Assembly (NCBI RefSeq): GCF_010119545.1
Contig: NZ_JAAEAA010000007.1
Span: 124,001-188,000 of the forward strand
DNA from: Pontibacter fetidus
Lineage (GTDB): Bacteria; Bacteroidota; Bacteroidia; Cytophagales; Hymenobacteraceae
Reading direction: 5' to 3'
DNA: 64,000 nucleotides
This document shows positions 56,555-64,000 of the stretch, in pieces. Within the stretch, counting starts at the first letter, position 1, and each line of letters starts with the position of its first letter. The notes under the pieces are model-generated. The model was not told the DNA's origin, made no database searches, and worked only from the letters and a program-made list of their open reading frames with translations. The translations under genes and the position numbers were made by a program.

Positions 56555-57421
56555 CTACTTCAGCAACTTATAGGCATGTGCTAACTTGTGTGTAGGCGAG
56601 CTTTCTACGGCCTGCTGTATAGTTGCCACATGGGCTGCACCATAAATCACCAGTATGCGATCGTCCGGGCTTTCAGTAATACGCTGTATGTTGCGGAAGA
56701 TGCGCAGGTTACGGTTAAACCAGGTGGCACTGTACCAGTCAACGCCCATGTAATCGTGGGTCTGTTCTTCATAACGGAATGCTTCCCTAAAATAGTTGGC
56801 ATGCCGTTCGCGGATTCTTTCCGGCTGGTTTTCATACTGTAACATTTTGTATACCGTGTTTGGTAATTTGCCAGATAGTTTGGCTACAGAGTCGCGGGCG
56901 ATGGTGGTTTTGCGCAGGTACTTCCAGAAGTTGGCATGGCGGGCTGCAGCTTCTTCACTTATCTCCAGAGGTTTACCGCCAGGCTTTTGGTAGCTATCCA
57001 GATTGCCCCAGGCATTAATGCAGTACACACGCTTATGACCGAGTAGCTTCGCCAGCCTGAAACCTAACTGGTATACTTCATCTACACCAAGCTCGTAGCG
57101 GCCATCTAGGTACGCCTGGTACAGCGAGTCTATTCGGGGTTGTTCTTCGGGCATTATTTCTACAGCAATCTTGGTGGGCTTAAACTTAGCCATCTGTTTG
57201 GTGATCTTCTGTATGTCGCGCTGGCCTTCTTCTGAGAGCACATCCAGCTGGTTTTTTTTCTCGGTTACAATAATGTCTTTGTTGCGGTAGGTAAAATGGA
57301 AAGTGCCCAGCAGCATTACCTGTGCCTGCTCATTTTTACCTTCCGAAGTTTTGACCTGCGCCTTAACAGGACTGATGCTGAAACCTGCTAACAGGGCTAA
57401 GGAGAGTAATATCTTTTTCAT
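56555..57421 (-). CDS. DUF5694 family exported protein
   Basis: 288 residues; signal peptide (MKKILLSLALLAGFSISPVK). The mature part begins AQVMLLGTFHFTYRNKD and contains KPTKIAVEIMPEEQPRIDSL and VYCINAWGNLD. LGTFHF and the downstream acidic/His residues resemble the TraB/ChaN-like heme or protease superfamily that DUF5694 belongs to. Function unknown. Its upstream region is nearly the same as that of the metallopeptidase gene at 60373, suggesting shared control. Confidence 0.75.
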   Translation of the reverse strand: MKKILLSLALLAGFSISPVKAQVKTSEGKNEQAQVMLLGTFHFTYRNKDIIVTEKKNQLDVLSEEGQRDIQKITKQMAKFKPTKIAVEIMPEEQPRIDSLYQAYLDGRYELGVDEVYQLGFRLAKLLGHKRVYCINAWGNLDSYQKPGGKPLEISEEAAARHANFWKYLRKTTIARDSVAKLSGKLPNTVYKMLQYENQPERIRERHANYFREAFRYEEQTHDYMGVDWYSATWFNRNLRIFRNIQRITESPDDRILVIYGAAHVATIQQAVESSPTHKLAHAYKLLK

Positions 57422-57474
57422 AGTGGTAGGTTGGTTTTTGTTTAGAGATGAAAATAATTAGGTGTCGGTTGCCT
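57415..57474 (-). repeat. Shared upstream element, copy A (DUF5694 gene)
   Basis: From the start codon outward, the 54 nt at 57421-57474 match 45 of 54 positions, without gaps, with 60373-60426 upstream of the metallopeptidase gene. Mismatches concentrate in one 10-nt segment. Confidence 0.75.
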
Positions 57475-57614
57475 GTAGTTATTGTTTGCGCTGTAACTAT
57501 AAGTTTATCAAAAGTTTATTTCTGACTATAGTTGTATGTGGCAAAGTACGTGTAGAGGAGTTGCCGGCTCAATGGATAAACCGTTACTTGTGTTGGACAA
57601 TTGTGCAGGAAATT

Positions 57615-58808
57615 CTAGTTCTTAAGTTTTACAGCATAGAGGTACCCGTCTGAGCTCCCGAAGTAGATGGTTTGCCCGTCGATGGCTGGCTTCGATAGTA
57701 TAGAGCCCAGTTGGTGGATCTTGCTTTCTGATTGCTTCACCTCCTCCATTGTTTTGCCATAGAGCACAAAGTCTTTCCTGAACTCATCTTTTTCGTCGTA
57801 CACTTCCGAGGAGTTTATCCTGCTGCTTTCCGTCTGAAACTCCCACTTCACCTCGCCGCTAGCGTGGTCAACGCCATAGAGTTTTCCGTTGAAGCAGCCG
57901 AAGTAAATAAGGTTTTCATGTGCCACTGCCGCTCCGTACACACGCATGTTAAGCGGTAATTTCCACTTCATCTGCCCATCCGTTTTGCTTAAGCAGTAGA
58001 AGGCATGGGTGTCGGAGGTGCCTACGTAGAGGTTATCCTTGTAGAGCAGGGGAGTGGCGATGATCCAGCTGCCGCGCTCCTTCATGTTCCATTTCCCTCT
58101 ACCGGTTTTAACATCCAGGGCATAAATGTTGTAGTCCCGGCTGCCAAAGTATACCACGCCATCTTGCACAAGCGCAGCTTCCTGTATTTCTCCTTTCGGA
58201 AAGTGAGTATCGCCGACTGTCCGGAACTGCCACAGTAGCTTGCCGCTCTCTGCATCCAGCGAGTAGAAGTGGCCATCGAAGCTGCCGAAGTACACCTTAC
58301 CATCCTGAACAGCTGGGGAGGCATGAATGGTGTCTCCGGTCTTAAATTTCCACTTCAGCTTGCCCGTTGCACTATCCAATGCATAGAGGTGGCTGTCCCC
58401 GCTTCCCCAGTAAACGGTGTTGTGCTCTACGCTTGGAGAAGACAAGTAATAATCCCACAGGTCATAAGCTTTTTCACCTTCGGATTTAAAGACCCACATC
58501 AGTTTTCCGTTCGCTTTGTTCAGGGCATATAGGTTACCGTCAGCGCTGCCGATGTATACCAGGCTACCCTGCACAACAGGAGAGGAATATACGGCGCCAC
58601 CGGTTTTGAACTTCCATACTTCTTTGCCGCTAAATTTATTCAGCGCATAAAATGTGTGATCACCGCTTCCTGTAAATAGCAACTCTCCATCTACTAAAGG
58701 GGAGGAGTACACTCTGCCTTTGGTTTCAAATTTCCATATAACATTCTCCTGGCCGTGCACCAGCAGTTGTGTAAGAAAGAGTAGTAGTGTTAGTATTAAC
58801 CTGATCAT
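57615..58808 (-). CDS. PQQ-type beta-propeller protein, exported
   Basis: 397 residues from the ATG at 58808 (MIRLILTLLLFLTQLLVHGQ signal peptide); an earlier in-frame ATG at 58853 is not followed by a signal peptide. Eight or so repeats of the type VYSSPLVDGELLFTGSGDHT...FYALNKFSGKEVWKFKTGG form a PQQ-dependent-dehydrogenase-like eight-bladed propeller. No catalytic cysteine or cofactor site is evident, so it is more likely a binding or scaffold protein (compare BamB) than a dehydrogenase. Function unknown. Confidence 0.82.
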   Translation of the reverse strand: MIRLILTLLLFLTQLLVHGQENVIWKFETKGRVYSSPLVDGELLFTGSGDHTFYALNKFSGKEVWKFKTGGAVYSSPVVQGSLVYIGSADGNLYALNKANGKLMWVFKSEGEKAYDLWDYYLSSPSVEHNTVYWGSGDSHLYALDSATGKLKWKFKTGDTIHASPAVQDGKVYFGSFDGHFYSLDAESGKLLWQFRTVGDTHFPKGEIQEAALVQDGVVYFGSRDYNIYALDVKTGRGKWNMKERGSWIIATPLLYKDNLYVGTSDTHAFYCLSKTDGQMKWKLPLNMRVYGAAVAHENLIYFGCFNGKLYGVDHASGEVKWEFQTESSRINSSEVYDEKDEFRKDFVLYGKTMEEVKQSESKIHQLGSILSKPAIDGQTIYFGSSDGYLYAVKLKN

Positions 58809-58893
58809 AGTTTTACTTTTTGTGTTGTAGGAATTAAGTAGCCAATAATACACTTTTATCTCAAGCAGCTACAGCAGAGCATTTTACTTTAAC

Positions 58894-59046
58894 CTAAGAT
58901 AACAGTGCCGTCTCAACTGCCTGTGTGGCATGTATGGTGGATGTATCGAAGAGCACCACATCCCTGTCCTTTGGCCTGACAAGAAGCGGAACCTCGGTAC
59001 AGCCCAGGATCACGCCTTCGGCATCATTGGCTATCAGATTGTCTTG
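58894..59046 (-). pseudogene. C-terminal remnant of an aspartate/glutamate racemase
   Basis: About 50 codons: QDNLIANDAEGVILGCTEVP, then LLVRPKDRD, VVLFDTSTIHATQAVE, ending TALLS. This carries the second catalytic cysteine motif (ILGCTE) and the conserved FDTSTIHA end of the Asp/Glu racemase family, which is normally about 230 residues. A stop codon (TAA) lies directly before the fragment and the N-terminal half with the first cysteine is absent, so it is a relic. Confidence 0.75.
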
Positions 59047-59074
59047 TTAGGTTTTATGTATAGGTGATGATGTG

Positions 59075-60373
59075 TTACTTCTTTTTTGAAAGTATGTAGT
59101 TGCCACTGCTGCTGTTCATAGTCAGCGTGTAAGACTCGTTCAGTTCAAGAGTCCAGCCGTCTCCTGAGATTTTATTTCCGTTAAGTTCTGTCGGCAATGT
59201 GAGGGAGATCTTTTTCCAGTCCGGGCTCATCAGGGCACCATTTTCTACTGTCAGGATACCCCAGTTGTCGGTGACACGGATGGTAGGATAAACGGTGCCT
59301 TTGTCTTCTAAGGGCATCATGTTACGGGGGTCGAAGGAGACATTCATCTTCTCAAAGTATAGCTCCACGTGCGGCTGCTCCACAAATTTGCTTTTGTACT
59401 CGGCTACAAGTTTTCTTTTCTCTACTGCCCGTTTTGTTTCTTCTGCCATTATTTGCCTGCCGTTATAGTCCGCTGCTATTCGTTCGGCTTCATGCCTCAG
59501 ATCTTGTGGTACCTCTATTTCGAAAGCATCTATAAAATAGCTGGTGAGATCAGTGTCGGGGGAGATTTTCTTGTTCCAGTACTTGTTGCGGCTGCTAAGC
59601 AAATAACCGTAAACTGGGATGGTGTGGTAGGCAAAGGAGCGCACAAACGTCGGGTTTTGCTGAAAGGAATTGATGCTGTTCTCAAAATGCACAACCGCCT
59701 GCTTTCTGCTTCTTTCGCTGATCACAAAACCCGTATACTCTGCCAGTCCCTCGTTAAGCTCCAGCAGGTTTTCTGTGGAGTCAGCATCCGGGTAAAGCTG
59801 GTGGCGATACTTTCGGAAGGTAAAGGCATGGGTGAGGTATTGCTTTCGCTCCCGATCGGGTGATGCCTGTAGTGCCTTTTTGAGTGCTTCCAGCTCCAGC
59901 CGTAAATAGATTCGCCCGTTCTTCTCATCCAGGTGGTTGTTGGCCGCGTTATGGAGCGCAAAGCCCAAGGACGGCTGCGTTTTATGGAACAGCTCATGAG
60001 CTAGTAAATTGATCCGCTCGTGTTTATCCTGAGGCAGTGGAAGCAGGAGCATGGCCCAGTGTTTACCGCCCCAATGCAGGGCCGTGTTGGCTACGTTTAC
60101 TTGGGGTGGCAGGTAACCTGTAAACCGGTCTGCGCTGCCGGTTAAAATTCCTGCTGTGTCGGCTTCGTTCGCTACTATTTTTCTGGTCTGTGGGTCCACG
60201 ATCAGGATGGAAGTATATAGGTCCATGTTCCAGAGCTGCCTGTGCTTTTTTGTGGCGGTCTCTATCTCCTTAAAATAAGTTGTAAAGCTGATGGTGTCTG
60301 GTTTTGCGGATTGGGTGCGCCCTGTATTTGCAAGTTGCAGCAGCAGGAGCAACAGTAGGTAGGACTTTTTCAT
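59075..60373 (-). CDS. Exported zinc metallopeptidase-like protein (HExxH)
   Basis: 432 residues from the ATG at 60373 (MKKSYLLLLLLLQLANTGRT signal peptide). An upstream in-frame ATG at 60568 would place 65 extra residues before the signal peptide, so it is rejected. Zinc motif HELFH (H126, E127, H130) in LLAHELFHKTQ; a downstream NEGLAEYTGF with E208/E212 can supply the third ligand, as in gluzincins. The C-terminal 100 residues are beta-rich. Family not identified with certainty. It shares its upstream region with the DUF5694 gene. Confidence 0.72.
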   Translation of the reverse strand: MKKSYLLLLLLLQLANTGRTQSAKPDTISFTTYFKEIETATKKHRQLWNMDLYTSILIVDPQTRKIVANEADTAGILTGSADRFTGYLPPQVNVANTALHWGGKHWAMLLLPLPQDKHERINLLAHELFHKTQPSLGFALHNAANNHLDEKNGRIYLRLELEALKKALQASPDRERKQYLTHAFTFRKYRHQLYPDADSTENLLELNEGLAEYTGFVISERSRKQAVVHFENSINSFQQNPTFVRSFAYHTIPVYGYLLSSRNKYWNKKISPDTDLTSYFIDAFEIEVPQDLRHEAERIAADYNGRQIMAEETKRAVEKRKLVAEYKSKFVEQPHVELYFEKMNVSFDPRNMMPLEDKGTVYPTIRVTDNWGILTVENGALMSPDWKKISLTLPTELNGNKISGDGWTLELNESYTLTMNSSSGNYILSKKK

Positions 60374-60426
60374 AGTGGTAGGTTGGTTTAGGTTTAGAGA
60401 TGTACACCCTAAGGTGCCGGTTGCCT
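60367..60426 (-). repeat. Shared upstream element, copy B (metallopeptidase gene)
   Basis: Same element as at 57415. The start-proximal part (forward CATAGTGGTAGGTTGGTTT) and the TTTAGAGATG and CGGTTGCCT blocks are identical in both copies. Confidence 0.75.
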
Positions 60427-60659
60427 CAGCAGGTAAGCTGCATGAGAGATTTTTATTAATTGTCTGAGACTCAAAAAGTATTTTTTGTGCTACTCCTGTT
60501 GTACAGGCACAAAGATCGCTTGTTAGTGCTCCGGACTCAATAGACAAACAGGTACTTCTCTTGCACAAATGTACAGCTCTCTGCGGCGTGTTTTTAGCAA
60601 AACAGAAAATCTGTAAATCAAACAGAAGATGATGTAATAGTTGGCCGCCGAAGACCTGC

Positions 60660-60667
60660 TATGTTTG
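60660..60667 (+). promoter_or_regulatory. -7 promoter box of the HMA-AraC regulator
   Basis: TATGTTTG, exact TAnnTTTG. It overlaps an in-frame ATG at 60661, which therefore cannot be the start; translation should begin at 60685. Confidence 0.6.
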
Positions 60668-60684
60668 CTGTACAAAGTATAACT

Positions 60685-61257
60685 ATGGAACCTACCAAAA
60701 TCTATATCAAAAATATGGTGTGCGACCGCTGCAAACGGGTAGTGGAAGAAGAGCTGACTAAGCTTGGCTACACGGTGCAGCAGGTAGAACTAGGCGAAGC
60801 TGAACTGGCAGACAACACTATAAACCTGGAAGAAATACGACAGCTGCTGGCCAAAAATGGTTTTGAGTTGCTGGATGACCGAAAGACCCGACTGATAGAG
60901 CAAATAAAACTGGCCGTGATAGAGCTGATACACCAGCAAGGCGAAGCAGGCATGCACTTGAATACATCGGATTACCTGGCGAAGAAACTGGGTATAGATT
61001 ACCACACACTCAGCACCTTGTTCTCGGCTACTGAAGGTGTAACGATAGAGAAATACGTGATCCTGCAGCGCATCGAAAAGGTAAAGGAACTACTGGTATA
61101 CGGGGAGCTGAGCCTAAAAGAGATTGCCTACGAATTGGGCTATAGTAGTGTAGCGCATTTATCTAACCAGTTTAAGAAAGTAACCGGCCTTACTGCCAGC
61201 CATTTTAAAGAGATAAAGACCCACAAGCGCAAGACAATAGATAAGGTAATAGACTGA
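60685..61257 (+). CDS. AraC-type regulator with N-terminal heavy-metal-associated-like domain
   Basis: 190 residues. The N-terminus (MEPTKIYIKNMVCDRCKRVV) carries an MxCxxC metal-binding motif on an HMA-like ferredoxin fold, residues about 1-65. A C-terminal AraC HTH (about 95-180) has LTLKEIAYELGYSS-type sequence (LSLKEIAYELGYSSVAHLSN) and KKVTGLTASHFKE. Known: this architecture is found in Bacteroidota close to copper or silver efflux genes and is thought to sense the metal. The nearest such gene here is copB, 8 kb away; a regulatory link is inference. A perfect hairpin at 61279 follows. Confidence 0.85.
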   Translation: MEPTKIYIKNMVCDRCKRVVEEELTKLGYTVQQVELGEAELADNTINLEEIRQLLAKNGFELLDDRKTRLIEQIKLAVIELIHQQGEAGMHLNTSDYLAKKLGIDYHTLSTLFSATEGVTIEKYVILQRIEKVKELLVYGELSLKEIAYELGYSSVAHLSNQFKKVTGLTASHFKEIKTHKRKTIDKVID

Positions 61258-61278
61258 TTAACTATAGTTGGAAGGAGC

Positions 61279-61310
61279 GAAGCCGGTAACCTACTTGTGT
61301 TACCGGCTTC
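61279..61310 (+). terminator. Hairpin terminator of the HMA-AraC gene
   Basis: GAAGCCGGTAAC / GTTACCGGCTTC, perfect 12 bp, 8-nt loop, followed by ATGTTTATAG; the T tract is weak. Confidence 0.6.
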
Positions 61311-61430
61311 ATGTTTATAGCTGGTGCGCTTGTGCCTTTCAAATTATGCAACACGAAGCTATAGTTGTGTAACAGGTGTGGTTGCGTAAGCTACGTCCTT
61401 TGCAGGTATTAACTATATTATACCAAAACT

Positions 61431-62033
61431 ATGAAGATCATTTTAGTAGGAGCCACCGGCACCATTGGCCGCGACTTGCAGCAGGCACTGGCCACCAAGC
61501 ACGACCTGATAACAGCCAGCCGCCACAACGCAGATACAAAACTGGACATCACGCAGCCCGACAGCATCTGGGAAATGTTTGAGACTGTAGGTAAGTTTGA
61601 TGCGCTGGTTTCGGCAACAGGGCATGGCGTGTTTGCCAGCTTACCCGACCTGCGCACCGACGACTTTTACGAAGGCATTAAAAGCAAACTGATGGGGCAG
61701 ATAAACCTGGTACTGATAGGCCAGCACTACATTAACCCCGGCGGCTCCTTTACCTTAACATCCGGCATTCTGGCTGACGAACCCATACGCGGCGGTACTT
61801 CGCTGAGCATGATCAACAGTGCCCTGCACGGCTTTACCATGGCCGCCGCCACTGAGCTGGAAAACGGCGCGCGCTTGAACACCGTAAGTCCAGGCCTGGT
61901 AGAAGGCTCTGTTGCCACTATAGGTGCCAGCTTTCCCGGCCACAACCCTGTACCCATGCATCGGGTGGTAAATGCTTACATCAAAAGTTTAGAAAGTGCG
62001 CTGACGGGGCAGGTACTGAAAGTGTATAGTTAA
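61431..62033 (+). CDS. Short-chain dehydrogenase/reductase
   Basis: 200 residues, short for an SDR. N-terminal NAD(P) motif GATGTIGRDL (8-17) with TASRH after the second strand, an SATGHGVFASL strand, the FTLTSGILAD segment supplying a Ser, and LNTVSPGLVEGS. The canonical YxxxK is replaced by a serine-rich SLSMINSALHGF segment (no obvious Tyr in place), so catalysis may be atypical. This is the compact SDR group often annotated only as short-chain dehydrogenase. Substrate unknown. Lone gene. Confidence 0.8.
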   Translation: MKIILVGATGTIGRDLQQALATKHDLITASRHNADTKLDITQPDSIWEMFETVGKFDALVSATGHGVFASLPDLRTDDFYEGIKSKLMGQINLVLIGQHYINPGGSFTLTSGILADEPIRGGTSLSMINSALHGFTMAAATELENGARLNTVSPGLVEGSVATIGASFPGHNPVPMHRVVNAYIKSLESALTGQVLKVYS

Positions 62034-62047
62034 ACTATAGTTGGTGA

Positions 62048-62087
62048 GAAAAGAAAACCGCCACGCAGGGTTTGGGCTGTGTGGCGG
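62048..62087 (-). terminator. Terminator of the 62105-63976 gene
   Basis: CCGCCACGCAG / CTGTGTGGCGG, 11 bp with a G-T wobble, loop GGTTTGGG; on the minus strand followed by TTTTCTTTT. It begins 18 nt after the minus-strand stop. Confidence 0.72.
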
Positions 62088-62104
62088 AGTAATTTACAGT
62101 AGTA

Positions 62105-63976
62105 TTATGCATCATGTTTAATAACTACTTTGGCTCCGTAATTTTTGATTTCGACAATTTTATAGTGTGAATGCTTCTTATTAAGAATTTTAATTAATTT
62201 ATCATTTATGTCCCTTCTTGCATCTCTAAAGGGTGTTCTTGTGTTTTTAGATTCATGAAGCTCTAAAAGCATCTTAGACGAATTAAACTTCAAAACTAAT
62301 GAATCTATATCTGTGACTTTTCTTTTGTCAGGAGACTTGGAGTAATCATAAATTGTTATTCTAGATATGCATGCTATAACCGTTCCATCAAAACTTCTAT
62401 TGACTGATTTTAGTAGTTGTTTGAGTTCATGAATTCGGTCGCCATCTGATGTTAAGGAAATTGCTTTATTTACTTCATCAGTTAGTAAATCTGTGCCATT
62501 TTTAAGTTTTATTCCAAAGAAGTTGTAGTCTTTCGAAGTATGATGATCAATGTCAAAGTAATAATTTTCTTTAACATGGTACTTTAAAACAGCCCACAAG
62601 ATTTCTTTAAATGTTGGTATATTCTTTTCTTTAACGAGCTCCCATGGCTCATTAGAAATACTCTCGATGAGGGAATCTCTAAGCGTTTCCTCATCCTGTG
62701 CCTCTAGACTAATTTTTTTTATCCCTTCATCTATACCTTTTATAATAGGTAGCTTTTGAGATATGTAATTACTATAAGTTCCTACGATTTGTTTATCTAA
62801 TATGTGGTTGATATTAGATAAAAATTTTGGTAATAATTTTCCTTTAAATTGTTCTTTTACCATGTAAAAATCCATTACTCTTTTAGAAGTAAATGGATTA
62901 TAGTCAAGGGATGCTTCTACATAATTATTGATTTCTCTTTTTACTGTTAAACAATTTCTTAGTGCTTCCCCAGAATGTTTTTCGTCAACATTATCGATAT
63001 GTAGTTCTGCTCTAAGAAAGTGTATAAGATTACACTCCTCTGGGTTAGCCAAGCCTACTGATAGTGCTTTTTCAATACAAAGATTATAATCATCATTGAG
63101 TGTTGCTAAAGCATTTATTTCATAAGCTCGTTGGTGTGTTTGACTTTTAATGTTAAGATAAAGTGTATCGTAGAGTAAAGATAATATTGGGTTGAAAATC
63201 TGGCTAGCTTTTGTTTGCTGGTACCTATGTTCATAGAAATCAAAAGACAGTACAGTAGAAAGTATATCAATATTTATGGGTAAAGATGAATTTCTTGAAT
63301 CAAGCGCAATGATTGCCAAGTCTCTAATATTGTTATGAATAAGCTTTAACTGCTCTACTTGAATCTGATTAGCAATTGTGCATGTTAGTGAAGAATCAAG
63401 TAACAGCAGCTTGTAAACTGAAATAATTTCTTTTTGAATATCAGTTCTTCTCGCCAAACATCTGTATATTCTTCTAATTGATAAAATGTGATGAAACTTA
63501 ATGTAATCAAAGTTATCTATAATCTCTTTTGCCCATTCTTTCAATTCAATATCTTTTATAGAGCTCAAGAGATAGGACCTAAAGCTTTTTTGTTGAACTG
63601 CCTTGAGTAAGAGTGCTTTTTCATCTCCAACTGTGTTTTTACAGTGTCCAAAATTTGAGAGCAGAAACCACGCTTTAATAACATCATTTCCAAAATAGCT
63701 CTCGCCATTAATCTTGATATTACCTTGAGCACTAGTTGTCCCCTTGAAATTATTGTCAGCTAATTCTGAAATGACACATTGGAGTATTAGATATTCATAA
63801 CGTGAGTGATTTACGCCTTTAAATGCTCTAGCTATTAGTCCTAAATGTGGAATTGTTTTTTGTCTTTCAATCTCATTCTCTTTTTCATAAATGCCATACA
63901 TTTTAGAAGCAAGATTAACAAAGTTAACATAGACCTTTCCTAGAATGGGTATATCTTCTTCAACCCTTTTTTCCAT
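62105..63976 (-). CDS. Unknown 623-residue protein with possible C-terminal PD-(D/E)xK nuclease
   Basis: I recognise no family by name. Mostly helical, without signal peptide or membrane segment; the first 500 residues look like a helical-repeat scaffold (HLGLIARAFKGVNHSRYEYL and many leucine/isoleucine-rich helices). The last 75 residues change to alpha/beta. D558 in TDIDSLVLKF, two further strands, then E575-S-K577 in LLELHESKNTRTP give the D...ExK spacing of restriction-endonuclease-like folds. The gene is clearly more AT-rich than its neighbours (roughly one third GC by eye), suggesting recent transfer. Nearby is an MmeI-type RM gene, so a defence role is plausible but unproven. Start at 63976; the window ends 24 nt upstream, so partners may lie outside. 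Confidence 0.55.
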   Translation of the reverse strand: MEKRVEEDIPILGKVYVNFVNLASKMYGIYEKENEIERQKTIPHLGLIARAFKGVNHSRYEYLILQCVISELADNNFKGTTSAQGNIKINGESYFGNDVIKAWFLLSNFGHCKNTVGDEKALLLKAVQQKSFRSYLLSSIKDIELKEWAKEIIDNFDYIKFHHILSIRRIYRCLARRTDIQKEIISVYKLLLLDSSLTCTIANQIQVEQLKLIHNNIRDLAIIALDSRNSSLPINIDILSTVLSFDFYEHRYQQTKASQIFNPILSLLYDTLYLNIKSQTHQRAYEINALATLNDDYNLCIEKALSVGLANPEECNLIHFLRAELHIDNVDEKHSGEALRNCLTVKREINNYVEASLDYNPFTSKRVMDFYMVKEQFKGKLLPKFLSNINHILDKQIVGTYSNYISQKLPIIKGIDEGIKKISLEAQDEETLRDSLIESISNEPWELVKEKNIPTFKEILWAVLKYHVKENYYFDIDHHTSKDYNFFGIKLKNGTDLLTDEVNKAISLTSDGDRIHELKQLLKSVNRSFDGTVIACISRITIYDYSKSPDKRKVTDIDSLVLKFNSSKMLLELHESKNTRTPFRDARRDINDKLIKILNKKHSHYKIVEIKNYGAKVVIKHDA

Positions 63977-64000
63977 TATATAGATTTAGACTGGTATTAT

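Larger units (their letters stand above)
1..64000. repeat. Highly iterated palindrome AACTATAGTT (core CTATAG) throughout
   Basis: By hand I find about 69 CTATAG sites, versus about 19 expected for random sequence of similar composition, and 11 exact AACTATAGTT decamers (for example 2175, 2649, 2814, 2994, 5724, 6562, 8956, 11603, 54679, 61260, 62033), versus about 0.1 expected. Sites lie in coding sequence on both strands, in spacers, and at stop codons. Counts are manual and approximate. Confidence 0.75.

Noticed and set aside
60374-60568. 65-residue extension of the metallopeptidase
   Set aside because: It would precede a clear signal peptide and is rich in Cys, Ser and Thr; the shared upstream element covers the same region.
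1-64000. CRISPR arrays, prophage or insertion sequence
   Set aside because: No regularly spaced direct repeats with unique spacers, no transposase, integrase or phage structural genes were recognised anywhere in the window.

Overview
The window looks like chromosomal DNA of a Bacteroidota member, most likely a Pontibacter-like bacterium of the Cytophagales/Hymenobacteraceae. The support is a type IX secretion (T9SS) adhesin with its PorP/SprF partner, three LytS-type kinase/LytTR regulator pairs, a TonB receptor/DUF4249 pair, a DUF4260 protein, promoters matching the Bacteroidota -7 box TAnnTTTG, and moderate GC. No rRNA, intact tRNA, insertion sequence or CRISPR array was found. The species is an inference.

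Layout. 1-6.1 kb: 3' part of a giant HYR-repeat T9SS surface protein, then PorP/SprF and OmpA-like partners. 6.7-9.3 kb: cyanophycin synthetase. 9.3-13.1 kb: a terminator with no visible gene in front of it, a NarL-type response regulator broken by one in-frame stop, two small unknown genes and an LD-carboxypeptidase. 13.6-21.2 kb: the complete isoleucine/valine operon ilvE-ilvD-ilvB-ilvN-ilvC-ilvA on the minus strand. It is headed by two tandem Ile/Val-rich leader peptides, each followed by a terminator, and each able to form an antiterminator with its terminator. 21.5-24.6 kb: small unknown genes and a radical SAM gene relic. 24.7-28.6 kb: a 1299-residue AsmA-like repeat protein. 29-46.7 kb: three kinase/LytTR pairs interspersed with a GH13 amylase, two membrane acyltransferases, two alpha/beta hydrolases, a methyltransferase, a membrane AraC-type regulator and a small outer-membrane/DUF4260 operon. 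46.8-50 kb: TonB receptor plus DUF4249 lipoprotein. 50.6-52.8 kb: CPH-type copper P-ATPase. 52.9-56.4 kb: an MmeI-like single-polypeptide restriction-modification enzyme whose specificity region is much more AT-rich than the rest. 56.5-62 kb: DUF5694 protein, PQQ-type propeller, zinc metallopeptidase, HMA-AraC metal regulator and an SDR. 62.1-64 kb: an AT-rich unknown gene whose C-terminus carries a nuclease-like D...ExK pattern.

Genome-scale signals. The palindrome AACTATAGTT and its core CTATAG are strongly over-represented in both genes and spacers, resembling the HIP1 palindrome of cyanobacteria. A second dispersed element, an about 45-nt conserved sequence next to strong hairpins, occurs four times at gene ends.

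The best candidates for something new are the double ilv attenuator, the iterated palindrome, the hairpin-tail repeat and the unknown gene at the right edge.
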